Positions 1 to 8,953 of a stretch of DNA of 64,000 bases are shown here, piece by piece (positions within the stretch are counted from its first letter, which is position 1; each line of letters opens with the position of its first letter). The notes below the pieces were generated by a model. That model had not been told where the DNA came from and did not search any database. It saw nothing but the letters and a program-made list of their open reading frames with translations. The translations under genes were made by a program, and so were the position numbers. The DNA is from Acanthosoma haemorrhoidale (taxonomy: Eukaryota > Arthropoda > Insecta > Hemiptera > Acanthosomatidae): assembly GCA_930367205.1 (NCBI GenBank), contig CAKNEZ010000003.1:868001-932000 (forward strand), read 5' to 3'.

Positions 1-726
1 AAACCATTTTCATTGAAGGTAAATGCCAAGCATGATGTAAGGCACCACATTGTCACCAGTGATGGACCGCCTGTTTTTAGCAAGCCAAGAAGATTAGATC
101 TAGAGAAGCTGCAAGTTGCTAAACAAGAATTTCAGAGCATGCTCAACAATGGAATTATCCGAGCTTCCAGTTCACAATGGGCAAACCCTCTACAGATAGT
201 GACGAAGAAAAATGGCCAATGGCGAGTATGTGGAAACTATAGAAGATTAAATGACAGGACACTACCCGATAGGTACCCCATTCCGAGGATAGATGATGTA
301 AGTCAAATTCTTCTAAATAAATCAATTTTCTCAAAATTAGACCTTTGCCAAGCTTACTATCAAATACCTCTTAATGAAGAAGATAAACAAAAAACAGCCC
401 TGATTACGCCCTTTGGATTGTATGAATTTAATGTTATGCCATTTGGACTGCGCAATGCGCCTAGTACGTTCCAACGTTTTATTAATGAAGTTTTAAGAGG
501 ACTGGATTTTTGTTTCCCATATTTGGATGATATACTCATTGCCTCTGCAAATGCTGAAGAACATAATCATCACTTATCACAAGTATTTCAACGACTCAGC
601 CATTACGGTCTCCGGATTAACATCAGTAAATCTGAGTTTGGTTTGGAAAATATAATTTTTCTTGGTTACCTTATTTCGTCAAATGGTACAAAACCTGATC
701 CTGACAGAGTGAGTGCCATTGAATGA
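1..726 (+). CDS. pol: Ty3/gypsy reverse transcriptase, 5'-partial and frameshifted at 3' end
   Basis: The frame is open from position 1; the first possible start (TTG at 13) is not a true start, since the reading frame continues from upstream. Numbering from codon 13, the RT palm and fingers are clear: the template-grip segment RVCGNYRRLN at 71-80, motif A with the first catalytic Asp at D110, the MPFGLRNAP segment at 142-150, and motif C YLDD at 170-173 with D172 and D173. The RT would copy element RNA into DNA inside virus-like particles in the cytoplasm. The frame stops at 724-726 just after the thumb begins, and the pol reading continues one frame over. All three catalytic Asp are present, so the frameshift is the visible defect. 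Confidence 0.9.
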   Translation, partial: KPFSLKVNAKHDVRHHIVTSDGPPVFSKPRRLDLEKLQVAKQEFQSMLNNGIIRASSSQWANPLQIVTKKNGQWRVCGNYRRLNDRTLPDRYPIPRIDDVSQILLNKSIFSKLDLCQAYYQIPLNEEDKQKTALITPFGLYEFNVMPFGLRNAPSTFQRFINEVLRGLDFCFPYLDDILIASANAEEHNHHLSQVFQRLSHYGLRINISKSEFGLENIIFLGYLISSNGTKPDPDRVSAIE

Positions 727-2632
727 TATACCAAGAACTATAAAACACCTAAGGTCTTACTTAGGAATGCTGAACTTCTATCGCAGGCATCTACATCATG
801 CTGCAGGCAATTTAGCAAATCTCACTAATTTTCTTAAGGGTGCTAAGAAAAATGATAAAACTAAGATTGTATGGACACCAGAAACTATTGAAGATTTTCA
901 ACAGAGCAAACAAGCCTTAAGTAATGCAGCTCTGTTAACATACCCAAATCCTGATTGTGAACTCTCACTGTTTGTAGATGCATCTGACTGGGCAGCTGGA
1001 GCTGCTCTGCAACAATGGGAAAATAGTTCATGGAAACCTATTGGATTTTTTTCCAAAAAGTTTTCTGAAACACAGTGCAAATACTCTACATATGACCGAG
1101 AACTTACAGCTATTCATATGTCAATCAAGTACTTTAAATATTTGTTGGAGGGAAGGTCATTTGTAATATATACAGATCATAAGCCTTTGATTTATGCATT
1201 CAAACAAAAGAACGACAAAGCATCCCCTCGCCAACTTCGACAATTGCAATATATTTCCCAGTTCACAACAACCTTGGTTCATGTTTCAGGAAAAAACAAT
1301 ATGATTGCAGATTACATGTCTCGACTAGAAGAATGCTCTGCAATTGATTTCACCCAAATAGCAGAAGCGCAAACACATGATGAAAAACTACAACAACTGC
1401 GTACTTCTGCAAATATTGGATTGATTTTCAAATTCTACCCTCTTGAAAACGGAAGCCAATTATGGTGCAATGTTTCAACAAAGGAAATTAGACCATATAT
1501 TCCAAAAGATTTCCGTTATAATATATTCAAACATTATCATAATATGTCACACCCTGGAATCAGATCTACGGTTAAGCTGATATGTTCTAAGACAGTTTGG
1601 ATAAACATGAAAAATAATTTGCGCTCATGGGCAAATGCCTGTATCGCATGCCAAAAAAGCAAAGTATCCAGACATGTGAAGACACCACTTCAGAAATACC
1701 CGATTGCAGACGAAAGATTTTCCACTGTTCATATAGATCTAATTGGACCCCTGCCACCATCTGAAGAATACACCCATTGTTTAACATGTATCGACCGATT
1801 TACTGGATGGACTGAAGTTATTCCCTTGAAAGAGACACCAGCTGAAAACGTTGCACGGAATTTCTACCAACATTGGATCTGTCGGTTTGGAACACCTGCT
1901 ACTATAATTGCTGATCAAGGCAAACAATTTAAATGTGAAATATTTAAATCATTGACATCAATCTGTGGAATAAAACTAAACCATACAACTGCGTACCACC
2001 CGCAGTCAAATGGAAAGATCGAGCGTTTTCACCGAGTGCTGAAGTCAGCCATCAAAGCTCACGGAAAACAACAGTGGACACAAGTGATTCCAACTATTCT
2101 TTTAGGCGTACGAACTTGTCTAAATGAAGATGCGTCAGCGACCATAGCAGAGATGGTATACGGAGTACCGTTGAGACTTCCAGGTGACTTCTTTGAGACT
2201 CCCAGGGCCACTTCGGATATACCAACATTCATCAGCATGCTGCGCCAGCAAATTGACTGCCTGCGCCCAAGACCGGTGGAACACAAAAACAGGACTACTA
2301 CCTTTATCCATAAAGACTTATCAAAGGCGACACACGTCTTTGTTAGAGTGGATCGGGTAAGGGCAAGTTTGGAAAAGCCTAATGAAGGCCCATTTCTTGT
2401 CATTCGACGAGCAGAGAAGTACTACTCATTAAATATCAAGGGTAAAGAAGTAAATGTATCGCTTGACCGGTTAAAGCCAGCGCATCTATTGTGTGATGAC
2501 AGTGATTCGGCACGGGAGCAATCTATTGGGCCACCTGCAGATGAACCGGAGGATCCTGGGCAGCCTGAAGCAACTTTGAAGAAGACGCGTTCGGGAAGAG
2601 TAGTGCATTTTCCCTCGCGATTTCGAACGTAA
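713..2632 (+). CDS. pol: Ty3/gypsy RNase H and integrase (continuation of pol in frame +2)
   Basis: This 639-codon frame continues pol after the frameshift; its first codon is a GTG directly after a stop in this frame, so it is not a real start. Residues 1-60 are the RT connection (LGMLNFYRR at 17-25). RNase H carries its four acidic residues at D89, E130, D155 and D200. A gap of about 70 residues leads to the integrase zinc finger H276, H280, C310, C313, then the catalytic core D342, D401, E437 with 35 residues between the last two, the classic DD35E spacing. The tail (about 530-639) is a basic region with a GPFLV-like GPY/F segment at 559-563. It removes primer RNA and integrates the cDNA. 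Every catalytic residue I can identify is intact. Confidence 0.92.
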   Translation: MPLNDIPRTIKHLRSYLGMLNFYRRHLHHAAGNLANLTNFLKGAKKNDKTKIVWTPETIEDFQQSKQALSNAALLTYPNPDCELSLFVDASDWAAGAALQQWENSSWKPIGFFSKKFSETQCKYSTYDRELTAIHMSIKYFKYLLEGRSFVIYTDHKPLIYAFKQKNDKASPRQLRQLQYISQFTTTLVHVSGKNNMIADYMSRLEECSAIDFTQIAEAQTHDEKLQQLRTSANIGLIFKFYPLENGSQLWCNVSTKEIRPYIPKDFRYNIFKHYHNMSHPGIRSTVKLICSKTVWINMKNNLRSWANACIACQKSKVSRHVKTPLQKYPIADERFSTVHIDLIGPLPPSEEYTHCLTCIDRFTGWTEVIPLKETPAENVARNFYQHWICRFGTPATIIADQGKQFKCEIFKSLTSICGIKLNHTTAYHPQSNGKIERFHRVLKSAIKAHGKQQWTQVIPTILLGVRTCLNEDASATIAEMVYGVPLRLPGDFFETPRATSDIPTFISMLRQQIDCLRPRPVEHKNRTTTFIHKDLSKATHVFVRVDRVRASLEKPNEGPFLVIRRAEKYYSLNIKGKEVNVSLDRLKPAHLLCDDSDSAREQSIGPPADEPEDPGQPEATLKKTRSGRVVHFPSRFRT

Positions 2633-2642
2633 CACAGTTACT

Positions 2643-2652
2643 GGGGGGAGAG
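2643..2652 (+). promoter_or_regulatory. Polypurine tract of the gypsy element
   Basis: A ten-base run of purines (six G followed by AGAG) lies just after the integrase stop and directly before the 3' LTR. This is the expected primer site for plus-strand DNA synthesis. Confidence 0.8.
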
Positions 2653-3518
2653 TGATGTGGCGGCTGGCATTGATTGGTACCCATAGAGACCGCCAAATAA
2701 ATAACCTACAACACATGTGTGTGTAAAAAAAAGATATGTAAATATTTTACCTTGTGTTCTGTCCTAAAATAAAAGTTATGTAATGTATTGTGATGTAAGG
2801 ATCGGCGTCTGTTGGGACTGTTAGATTGTGAAAGGTGAATAACGAAACCAACAGACGACCGTTTGCCTTCAGGGCCTGGTGATGAAGCGGAATAGGAGAC
2901 TGCACGTGCTAAGATGTTCTCGGAAGACAACTGATAGTTAATATCACTCTCCTATTTGTTCTACGAACTTAACCGTGGGAACATGGCCCGACCCTGAACA
3001 AACCTTGTTTATTGGCCCTTAGTCATCCCTACTTACGACGACCACGCCCTGGTCGCACGCGAGTAGGGCGATAGTAATAAAAAGCAGTCAGTCCGTGTTT
3101 CTGTGTGGTTGGAAGAGGTTACGGTAGTGATTGAGTGAGAGACAAACCATTCATATTGTAGGGGTAATGTGGATACCGGACTTGATCAAAGGTATGTGGA
3201 CTTTTCTTTTCCGTCTGTAACATAGTTGCCAGCTAAATGGAGCATGTGGCTGACTGTCAAATCCCGACTTTACTCTTTAAATTTTGTAATGGAAAATAGA
3301 ATTGAATGACATTTTATTTTAATTAGTAGTGGCTAAATAGTAGCTTTCGTAGTTGTGTGAGAGCTGGTAATCTTATATTTTTTGTTCATTAAAGCACCCT
3401 TTAATTTTAAACTTGTTATTCCTTTTAAATGGTTACCCTTCCTACTTTCTCCTAAGATTCCTGAGATCCTAGTCGGGCGGGTACAGTGAGTTTTATAAAT
3501 GTGTAAAACCCCACTACA
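2653..3518 (+). repeat. Gypsy 3' LTR
   Basis: The LTR is bounded on the left by the polypurine tract and on the right by the point where copia protease coding resumes on the other strand. It ends in CCCCACTACA. It starts with TGATGTGG, or three bases later at TGTGG, so the left edge is uncertain by 3 bp; with the first choice it is 866 bp. Possible signals are an arthropod-type initiator (AGTCAGT) near 3085-3091 and AATAAA or ATTAAA hexamers near 2767 and 3387. The second LTR is outside the window, so the ends are inferred from one copy. The short - and + strand ORFs inside it look like chance. Confidence 0.75.
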
Positions 3519-3828
3519 GGTTATACGGAAGGTTGTCCACAATCAGTCCGTTTATTTTGAACTTTACGCCTGTTTTATTGCAATACACTTCAAGGATACC
3601 TTCTTTCTTAGCAAATATATTAGAGCCGTCAGCAATTTTTATTGGAACTGGTTCAATACACTTCACTTCTGACATTAAATCCAATACATCACCTCGAATT
3701 AAATTATGACTCGCTCCACTGTCCAGTATGAAATTAACATAACAATGTCTACTTGGTTTTTCCTCAGCAAGCTCCGTAGATAATGCTATAAATGTCACGT
3801 CTTTGTGATTCATTTTGGTCTCAGCCAA
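3514..3828 (-). pseudogene. Copia-type protease, N-terminal fragment
   Basis: The frame includes an aspartic protease start: ILDSGASHNL with the catalytic Asp at residue 36 of this ORF, followed by an IADGSNIFA segment typical of copia proteases, which release Gag and Pol products from the polyprotein. The TTG start is only the first permitted codon; the protein is part of a Gag-Pro-Pol polyprotein and the frame is the same as gag's. Coding ends at the junction with the gypsy LTR (3518/3519), and the last codons run into the LTR and stop. The active-site loop is present, but the C-terminal half and everything downstream are missing here. Confidence 0.82.
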
Positions 3829-3957
3829 ATAGCCATCGGCATATCTTGGTTGATATTCACCTCTTGGGGGGTAACTGCCTCCTCTTGACGAATAACTTCT
3901 CTCTCTCTCGGTGGGAAATTTCCCCCTCTTGGCGGGAAATTATACCTTTCATTATTC
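3829..3957 (-). pseudogene. Copia gag-protease basic linker containing two frame changes
   Basis: Between the gag stop and the protease frame lies an Arg/Gly/Pro-rich linker. The coding signal (the last Cys of the gag zinc knuckle, then repeated PPRGG-like segments) is off the gag frame after the A7 run at about 3976-3982. It returns to the gag frame after the GA/CT microsatellite at about 3898-3909. One extra A and one extra GA unit would explain both changes, a net gain of 3 bp. This is read from frame switching, not from an intact relative. Confidence 0.65.
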
Positions 3958-4617
3958 TTAATTCTTGGACACGAGTTTTTTTAAATGATTCGTACTTCCA
4001 CAACCGAAACACCGTTTAACTTTAGCTCCGAACGAAAACTCCTCCGAAGGAGATGAAACAGCGTTAGTATTATTAATCTTCAACTCTGCATCCAGAAGTT
4101 TGCTCTTGACGAACTCTATTGTTAGTTTTTTGTCTGATGTTTCCAATACCGTAATTACCGGGTCGAATTTTGGGGGCATCGTCATAAGTAAATGGCCAAC
4201 TTTATCGTCCTCGTCCATCTTTGTATCAGCTGCCTCTAGTTCAGCCATGATCTCGTCGAATTTTACGAAGTGGTCCTGAAGTGCTGTGTTTTGACCACAC
4301 TTTAATTGGATTAACTTTCGACGTAAATACAGTTTCGACAGTACACTTTTACGTTCAAAAACACTCTCAAGACATTTTATCATCTCATATGATGTTGAAG
4401 CATTTTTCAAGTATTCAATATGCTTGTCGGATACACACGCGATTATAATAGACCGAGCCTTGGCGTCATTCGCCTTTATTGTCTTGTCCTCGTTGGATAT
4501 GTCTTTCTTTTTTACCACATCCAGTATTCCTTTATCCTCGAGAATACTATATACCCGAAACTTCCAGGTTGTGAAGTTAATCTCACTTAATTGCGGGAAC
4601 GGAACCTGTGAAGCCAT
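3958..4617 (-). CDS. gag: Copia-type Gag (capsid and nucleocapsid), truncated in the zinc knuckle by a frameshift
   Basis: This is a 219-codon ORF starting at an ATG 76 bases downstream of the primer-binding site, the right place for gag. Residues 1-180 match the copia-type gag domain (UBN2 / LTR-copia gag family): an N-terminal INFTTWKFR with a conserved Trp at 18, mostly helical sequence, and LLMTMPPKFDPVI at 143-155. At the C-terminus the CCHC zinc knuckle begins (C203, C206, H211), but its last Cys is lost because the frame shifts in an A7 run and stops four codons later. Gag packages element RNA into particles. Because the downstream frame is recovered (see the linker), the break may be a recent slippage event. 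Domain assignment is confident; function of this copy is unlikely. Confidence 0.87.
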   Translation of the reverse strand: MASQVPFPQLSEINFTTWKFRVYSILEDKGILDVVKKKDISNEDKTIKANDAKARSIIIACVSDKHIEYLKNASTSYEMIKCLESVFERKSVLSKLYLRRKLIQLKCGQNTALQDHFVKFDEIMAELEAADTKMDEDDKVGHLLMTMPPKFDPVITVLETSDKKLTIEFVKSKLLDAELKINNTNAVSSPSEEFSFGAKVKRCFGCGSTNHLKKLVSKN

Positions 4618-4693
4618 GATGCCGTCAATTCACTCTTGGGAATTTTTAATGATCACACTTCCTAATACCGTTAAACTAACACCGACTGGGTGA

Positions 4694-4707
4694 CTGGGCC
4701 CATAACC
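4694..4707 (-). promoter_or_regulatory. Primer-binding site, initiator tRNA-Met (anticodon arm)
   Basis: On the + strand this reads CTGGGCCCATAACC, the same as the anticodon stem-loop of eukaryotic initiator tRNA-Met. The element RNA (- strand sense) is therefore complementary to it. Drosophila copia-type elements prime from an internal half of tRNA-iMet in the same way, rather than from the tRNA 3' end. It sits directly beside the LTR edge. Confidence 0.85.
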
Positions 4708-4967
4708 TATTAGAATAAATAGTAGCCTCATAGGACAAACAAATAACACGCTTTACTGTAACCCTGTTTATTATGCACAGTGAACCTGAACCTCCCCACA
4801 TCCGAGAGAACCTCTCACACACTACCAGTGTCGCCAAAGCCAACTGTATTTTAATGGTAATAATATATATACAAAGAACTCTCATAGTTATAAACTACAA
4901 CAAACCGCCCTTGTCACCAGGGCTAGAGTGATAGAGTGATAGGCACTCCCCTAGTGGCAACCCGACA
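4708..4967 (-). repeat. Copia-type 5' LTR
   Basis: On the - strand the LTR runs from TGTCGGG (at 4967) to the base before the primer-binding site, about 260 bp. It ends in TA rather than the usual CA, so either the last base pair has mutated or the edge is off by a few bases. Its first 80-90 bp closely match the start of the two solo LTRs at 6098-6777 and 7145-7818, while the remaining parts differ in length and sequence, so they are related but separate families. An AATAAA signal on the - strand lies near 4767-4773. Confidence 0.78.
4857..4876 (-). promoter_or_regulatory. Possible TATA-type promoter in the copia LTR
   Basis: A TATATATAT stretch on the - strand lies in the middle of the LTR, upstream of the AATAAA signal and of gag. 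The position suits an LTR promoter, but AT-rich runs are common here. Confidence 0.35.
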
Positions 4968-6097
4968 AGTCCTTATAATTAAGTAAATCTGTACTATTCA
5001 CGAAAAACTAATATCTTTGACGGTTCCTATATTTTATAAGAAGGTGATAAAAATTTCAAGGAAAATATACACATAAACTTAAAAGCAGGAATAGTTCACG
5101 TATACTACATTTGTTTCCCTCGGGTTTTAATAGCCGTGGAATTCACTAGTAATCTCCAATTTTTTATTAGTCCATAAAATTGAGTAAATCTGTAATTATT
5201 CACAAAAAAACTAATATCTATGACGGTTCCTATATTTCATAAGAAGGTAATATCATTTTCAAGGAAAATGTACTCTTGAAATACACAAAAGGGAAAAATT
5301 GAAAGTAGTTCGCATATACTACATTTTTAGACCACCAGTTCTGTTTGCAGTAAACTAATCAGTATTGTCTAATGTCAGATCGCCACATTAAATTCAGAAC
5401 ATGTGTAAGGTTGGTAACTATTCGTAAATAAACAAATATCTCTGACGATTCCTATATTTTTTTACCAGGTAATATCAATTTCAGGGAAAAGTAATTCATG
5501 AATAAACACAAAAGCAAAAAATTGAATTTATTTCACATATACCATTTGTTTCCCTCGGGTTTTAATATTAGTTTAACTCGCTAGTAATCCCTAATTTTTA
5601 TTAGTACATAAAATTAAGGATGTCTGTAACTATTCACAACAAAATTAATATCTATGACGGTTCCTATATTTTATAAAAAGGTGATATCAATTTCAAGAAA
5701 ATTGTACTCATAAAAATAGAAATAAACTTAAAAGCAGGAATAGTTCACGTATACTGCATTTGTTTCCCTCGGGTTATAATAGCAGTTAACTCACTATTAT
5801 ACTCTAATTTTTTCTAGTACATAGAATTAAGGATATCTGTGACTAATCACAAAAAGCTTATATCTATGACGATTAATATAATTTTTAGGAAAGTGATATT
5901 AATTTCAAGGAAAATTTTCAAATAAACTTAAAAGCAGGAATAGTTCACGTATACTACATTTGTTTCCCTTGGGTTTTAATAGTAGTAGAATTTTTAGTAA
6001 TCCCTATGTTTTTATCTCTCCATAAAATTAAGCAAATCTGTAACTATTTACAAAAAAACTAATATTTATGACGGTTCCTATATTTCATAAGAAGGTG
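4968..6097. repeat. Diverged satellite monomers (array edge)
   Basis: The block is tandem AT-rich monomers marked by a repeated TGACGGTTCC or near match followed by a stretch of T/A. The spacing of this marker (about 5021, 5224, 5446, 5658, 5870 and 6072) is 202-222 bp. The copies differ clearly from each other. One monomer near 5330-5400 contains a patch with little similarity to the others. The CACGTATACTACATTTGT block and the TTTTAATAG block seen in the core array are already present. There is no gene. Confidence 0.88.
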
Positions 6098-6777
6098 TGT
6101 AGCGTAGCAATAAATATATGTAAATCACCCTACACTCGGGTTAGTAATGTATTATAATATAATGTAAATCTTGTAAGCTTCTTTGGAATAAATCAGGGTC
6201 GCGGCACGTAGTAGGAACAGGCAGACACATGGACACCGACAGACGGTAATAAATCATAGAGAGGTCGGAAGTCGTAGACAAGCAACTCAAAGGGCACGGC
6301 TATAAACCTACGATAATTAGCCACCTGACTGCCATAAAACACACCCTTTTTTATCCCAACGGCCATATAACAAAGTGGTCACCACGTATCATAAAACATG
6401 CCCCTGTCAGCAACTGTACCTCTCGCGAGGGAGGGGAGATGATATAAAAAGGTCAGGAAATAAGGAGAAAACCCTACTCTCTCTCCCTGCTGTCCTATGA
6501 GTCGTCACGCTGTCTGACAAGTCTTCAGACCATCTTCTGCCTCAGTCTACTACACTGCCGTGCCCCGTTTGAACTCTGAACCGGTATTATCTTTTATGCT
6601 ACCTCTCTACCTTTCTCTTTTGAACATAGTGTCTTGTCGGGACACATTCCTATCAATAAATGGAGTCAGATCTTAAAATGCCGACATGGAATAATGGTCC
6701 ATGTTATAAACTACATCAATCCGCACTTGTCACCAGGGCTAGAGGGATCAGGCACTCCCCTAGTGACGCCCCCGACA
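6098..6777 (-). mobile_element. Solo LTR of a copia-like element, 5-bp target duplication AGGTG
   Basis: This 680-bp block interrupts a satellite monomer. On the + strand it starts TGTAGCG and ends CCCGACA, and is flanked by the direct repeat AGGTG (6093-6097 and 6778-6782). TG...CA ends and a 5-bp target duplication are the marks of an LTR element. No coding or primer-binding region accompanies it, so it is a solo LTR left by LTR-LTR recombination. It is placed on the - strand because its TGTCGGG end matches the start of the copia LTR at 4967. It pairs over its whole length with the block at 7145-7818. Confidence 0.85.
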
Positions 6778-7144
6778 AGGTGATATCAATTTCAGGGAAA
6801 ATTCAATCATAAAAATTCACATAGACCAAATATTGGAGAACTTATTATAGTAATCCCTTATTTTTCACTATTAAATAAAATTAAGGAAACTGTAACTAAT
6901 CACAAAAAGCTATTATCTATGACGATTCCTATATTTTTTTGGAAAGTGATATCATTTTCAAGGAAAATTTACACATAAAATTAAAAGCATGAATAGTTTA
7001 CGCATACTACATTTGTTTTCCTCGGGTTTTAATAGCATATTACTAGTAATCCCTAATTTTTTATCAGTCCATAAAATTAGGTAAATCTGTAACTATTCAA
7101 AAAAAAACTAATATCTAAGACGGTTTTATATTTTATAAAAAGGT
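6778..7144. repeat. Diverged satellite between the two solo LTRs
   Basis: This is 367 bp of satellite. A monomer of the CCAAT-containing kind with an internal deletion is followed by one of the TATACTACATTTG kind. It shows that the two-monomer alternation of the core array already existed at the array edge. Confidence 0.85.
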
Positions 7145-7818
7145 TGTCGGGGGGTGTCACTAGAAGGTGCCTGTTTACCTGACCCTGGCGACAAGTGCGG
7201 ATTGTTCGAGTTAATAACATATCTGACTCCATGCATGTTAAGTATGTGTCCCGACAATACACTGTGTTCAAAAGAAGAGGCACAGGGGGTTCATAAAGAA
7301 TAAGATTTGATCAGAGTTCGAAAGGAGCATGGCAGTGGCGAGGCGTCTAACCGTCTTCAAGAGGGGCTGCGAGACCGGATGACTGCGCGGAGGTGTGGTC
7401 AAGAGAGTAGACCTACAGAGCCTAGCTTCCGGGCTTATGTACCGTTTCCTCTTCCAAGCTGAAGGTGGAGATGGCTGCACGGAGACGGCAGCACGGCTGC
7501 ATCTGTTTTATGATGTCTCACCTACCGAGATACGTGATGGCTCATCCCCTAAAGGACTGTTTATGGCATGGCTTTTAGATTTAATGACCGCCGGAAGCCG
7601 ACAAGAGGTCTACAGATCCTGTTTTATGAGGGGGCAGATGGCTAACCCTCAGGTTTATTGCAGGCGGCCTTTGACCCTATGTTTACCTGCCTTGTTACAA
7701 CTGCCGCATAGACCCACCTAATTTATTAAAAGTAGTTTACCAAGATTTGCATTTATATTATAATACATTATGCACCAGAGTACAAGGTAATTTACATATA
7801 TAGTTAGCGCTCGCTACA
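7145..7818 (+). mobile_element. Second solo LTR of the same family, 5-bp target duplication AAGGT
   Basis: This 674-bp block starts TGTCGGG and ends CGCTACA, flanked by AAGGT (7140-7144 and 7819-7823). Read on the + strand it aligns along its length with the reverse complement of the block at 6098-6777 (shared stretches near both ends and in the middle), with many differences, so neither copy is recent. It has no internal region. A 108-codon frame at 7395-7721 is not supported by any recognisable motif and has no equivalent that I can see in the other copy. Its target site is the same monomer position as the other solo LTR, shifted by one base. Confidence 0.85.
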
Positions 7819-8372
7819 AAGGTGATATCAACGTCAAAGAAATATTTACACATAAACTTAAAAGCGGCAATAGCTCACGTATACACATTTTTTTTTCCTC
7901 GAATTTTAATAGCAGTTGTATTCACTAGTAATCCCTATTTTTTTATTAAACTATGAAATTAATTAAATCTGTAACCATTCGCAAAAGAAATAATATCTAT
8001 GACAGTTCCTATATTTTATAAGAAGGTGATATCAATTTCAACGAAAATTTAAACGTAAACATAATGCGGAAATAGTTTACGTATACTAAATTTGTTTCCC
8101 TCGGGTTTTAATAGCAGTTAACTGACTAGTAATCCCTAATTTCTTAAAAGTCCATATAATTAAGTAAATCTGTAACGATTCACAAAAACCTAATATCTGT
8201 AACGGTTCCTATATTTTATAAGAAGGTGATATCAATTTTAAAGGAAAATTTACGCATAAACTTAAAAGAGGAAATATTTCACGTAGACTACATTTGTTTC
8301 CCTGGTGTTTCAATATTAGTTTACTGCACTAGTAATCCCTTATTTTTATTAGTACATAAATTTAAATATATC
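7819..8372. repeat. Diverged satellite left of the BEL element
   Basis: Two to three diverged monomers with the same marker blocks as 4968-6097. The block ends in ATATC directly before the BEL LTR. Confidence 0.85.
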
Positions 8373-8953
8373 TGTTTACGCGGGAGGATTACCGCGAGAG
8401 ATTTTGATTTATCTGTAGGGGAAATAGCTCTGGGAGGTGCTGCGCTCTGGCAAGCCAATTCTACAATTCTACAAGTAATACAAGGAAACCGTTTTGGGGA
8501 GTAATTGGTCATTGTGTTCTATTAGTTTGAAGAGGCTGGATCTGTGCTCCGATCGAGTGGGGTGTTTGCCAGAACCAGCGAAAGTTATTTCCGGTTTTTT
8601 TTTTTTATTTTCAAATTTTGCCGATGGTTGGTGCATGGTTTTATTTTCCGTTATAGTTATAGTTTTTCATATGGGTAAAACGATCCTTTCATCGCCAACC
8701 ACTGGGGAAGAATTGTTCGCTGCTTCTGAATTCTTGGCGTGGTCATCAGGTGGATTCGGGCTTGTTCTAGACTTTCTTTATCCTTTCCTATCCCTCATAT
8801 TCCTCCTAGAAGCCGAACCGCTCGAGAAAGAAGCTATCAGACCCCAGGTAAGTGTGAACAGTTTTTCGTTATTGGGGGTTTTGAGAGGACGAATAAATAT
8901 TTGGGTTTTCGATCGTTTGGAAAGCCGATTGATAGTTTTGAAATTCTCAGATT
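8373..8953 (+). repeat. BEL/Pao LTR, copy 1 (3' end probably cut)
   Basis: The 581 bp from TGTTTACGCGG to CTCAGATT match 10151-10730. I count two substitutions (CG to TG near 8395, CG to CA near 8681) and one T more in the T run near 8594. After 8953 the sequence passes straight into integrase coding, whereas copy 2 continues into non-coding sequence, so this copy seems to lack the last part of the LTR. It contains an AATAAA near 8891 and a strong splice-donor-like CAG/GTAAGT at 8845-8853. Long frames across it (8494-8997, 8739-8972) occur identically in copy 2 and look like chance. Confidence 0.88.

Larger units (their letters stand above)
1..3518 (+). mobile_element. Ty3/gypsy LTR retrotransposon, 3' part (5' end outside window)
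   Basis: The window opens inside the pol region of a Ty3/gypsy element. The visible order is RT, RNase H, HHCC zinc finger, DDE integrase, polypurine tract and 3' LTR, which is the Ty3/gypsy order (in copia elements integrase precedes RT). Gag, protease and the 5' LTR would lie left of position 1. The right LTR end meets the copia protease sequence of the next element, so this copy inserted into a copia element. One frameshift near 721-726 separates RT from RNase H, so this copy cannot make a full Pol. No envelope-like ORF lies between integrase and the LTR. The target duplication cannot be checked because the left flank is missing. Confidence 0.93.
3519..4967 (-). mobile_element. Ty1/copia-type LTR retrotransposon, 5' part, interrupted by the gypsy element
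   Basis: Read on the - strand, the order is LTR (4967-4708), primer-binding site for initiator tRNA-Met (4707-4694), gag (4617-3958), a basic linker in another frame, and the start of protease, cut at 3518/3519 by the gypsy LTR. The rest (integrase, RT, RNase H, 3' LTR) would lie left of the gypsy element, outside the window. The outer LTR edge abuts satellite sequence at 4968, so the element itself inserted into the satellite; the first flanking bases AGTCC (4968-4972) are one half of a possible 5-bp target duplication. It is older than the gypsy insertion because it is the target. Confidence 0.88.

Noticed and set aside
713..726. Programmed ribosomal frameshift in gypsy pol
   Set aside because: No convincing slippery heptamer or downstream structure is evident, and the site lies between RT and RNase H rather than at gag/pol.
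2059..2403. 114-codon ORF on the - strand inside gypsy integrase, and similar opposite-strand frames
   Set aside because: They are antisense shadows of the pol frame with no independent evidence.
6098..6777. A non-autonomous DNA transposon instead of an LTR
   Set aside because: TG...CA ends, 5-bp target duplications, absence of longer terminal inverted repeats, and similarity of its end to an LTR that adjoins a primer-binding site and gag all favour a solo LTR.
7395..7721. 108-codon ORF inside the solo LTR at 7145-7818
   Set aside because: It sits wholly within an LTR, has no motif, and I could find no matching frame in the related LTR at 6098-6777.
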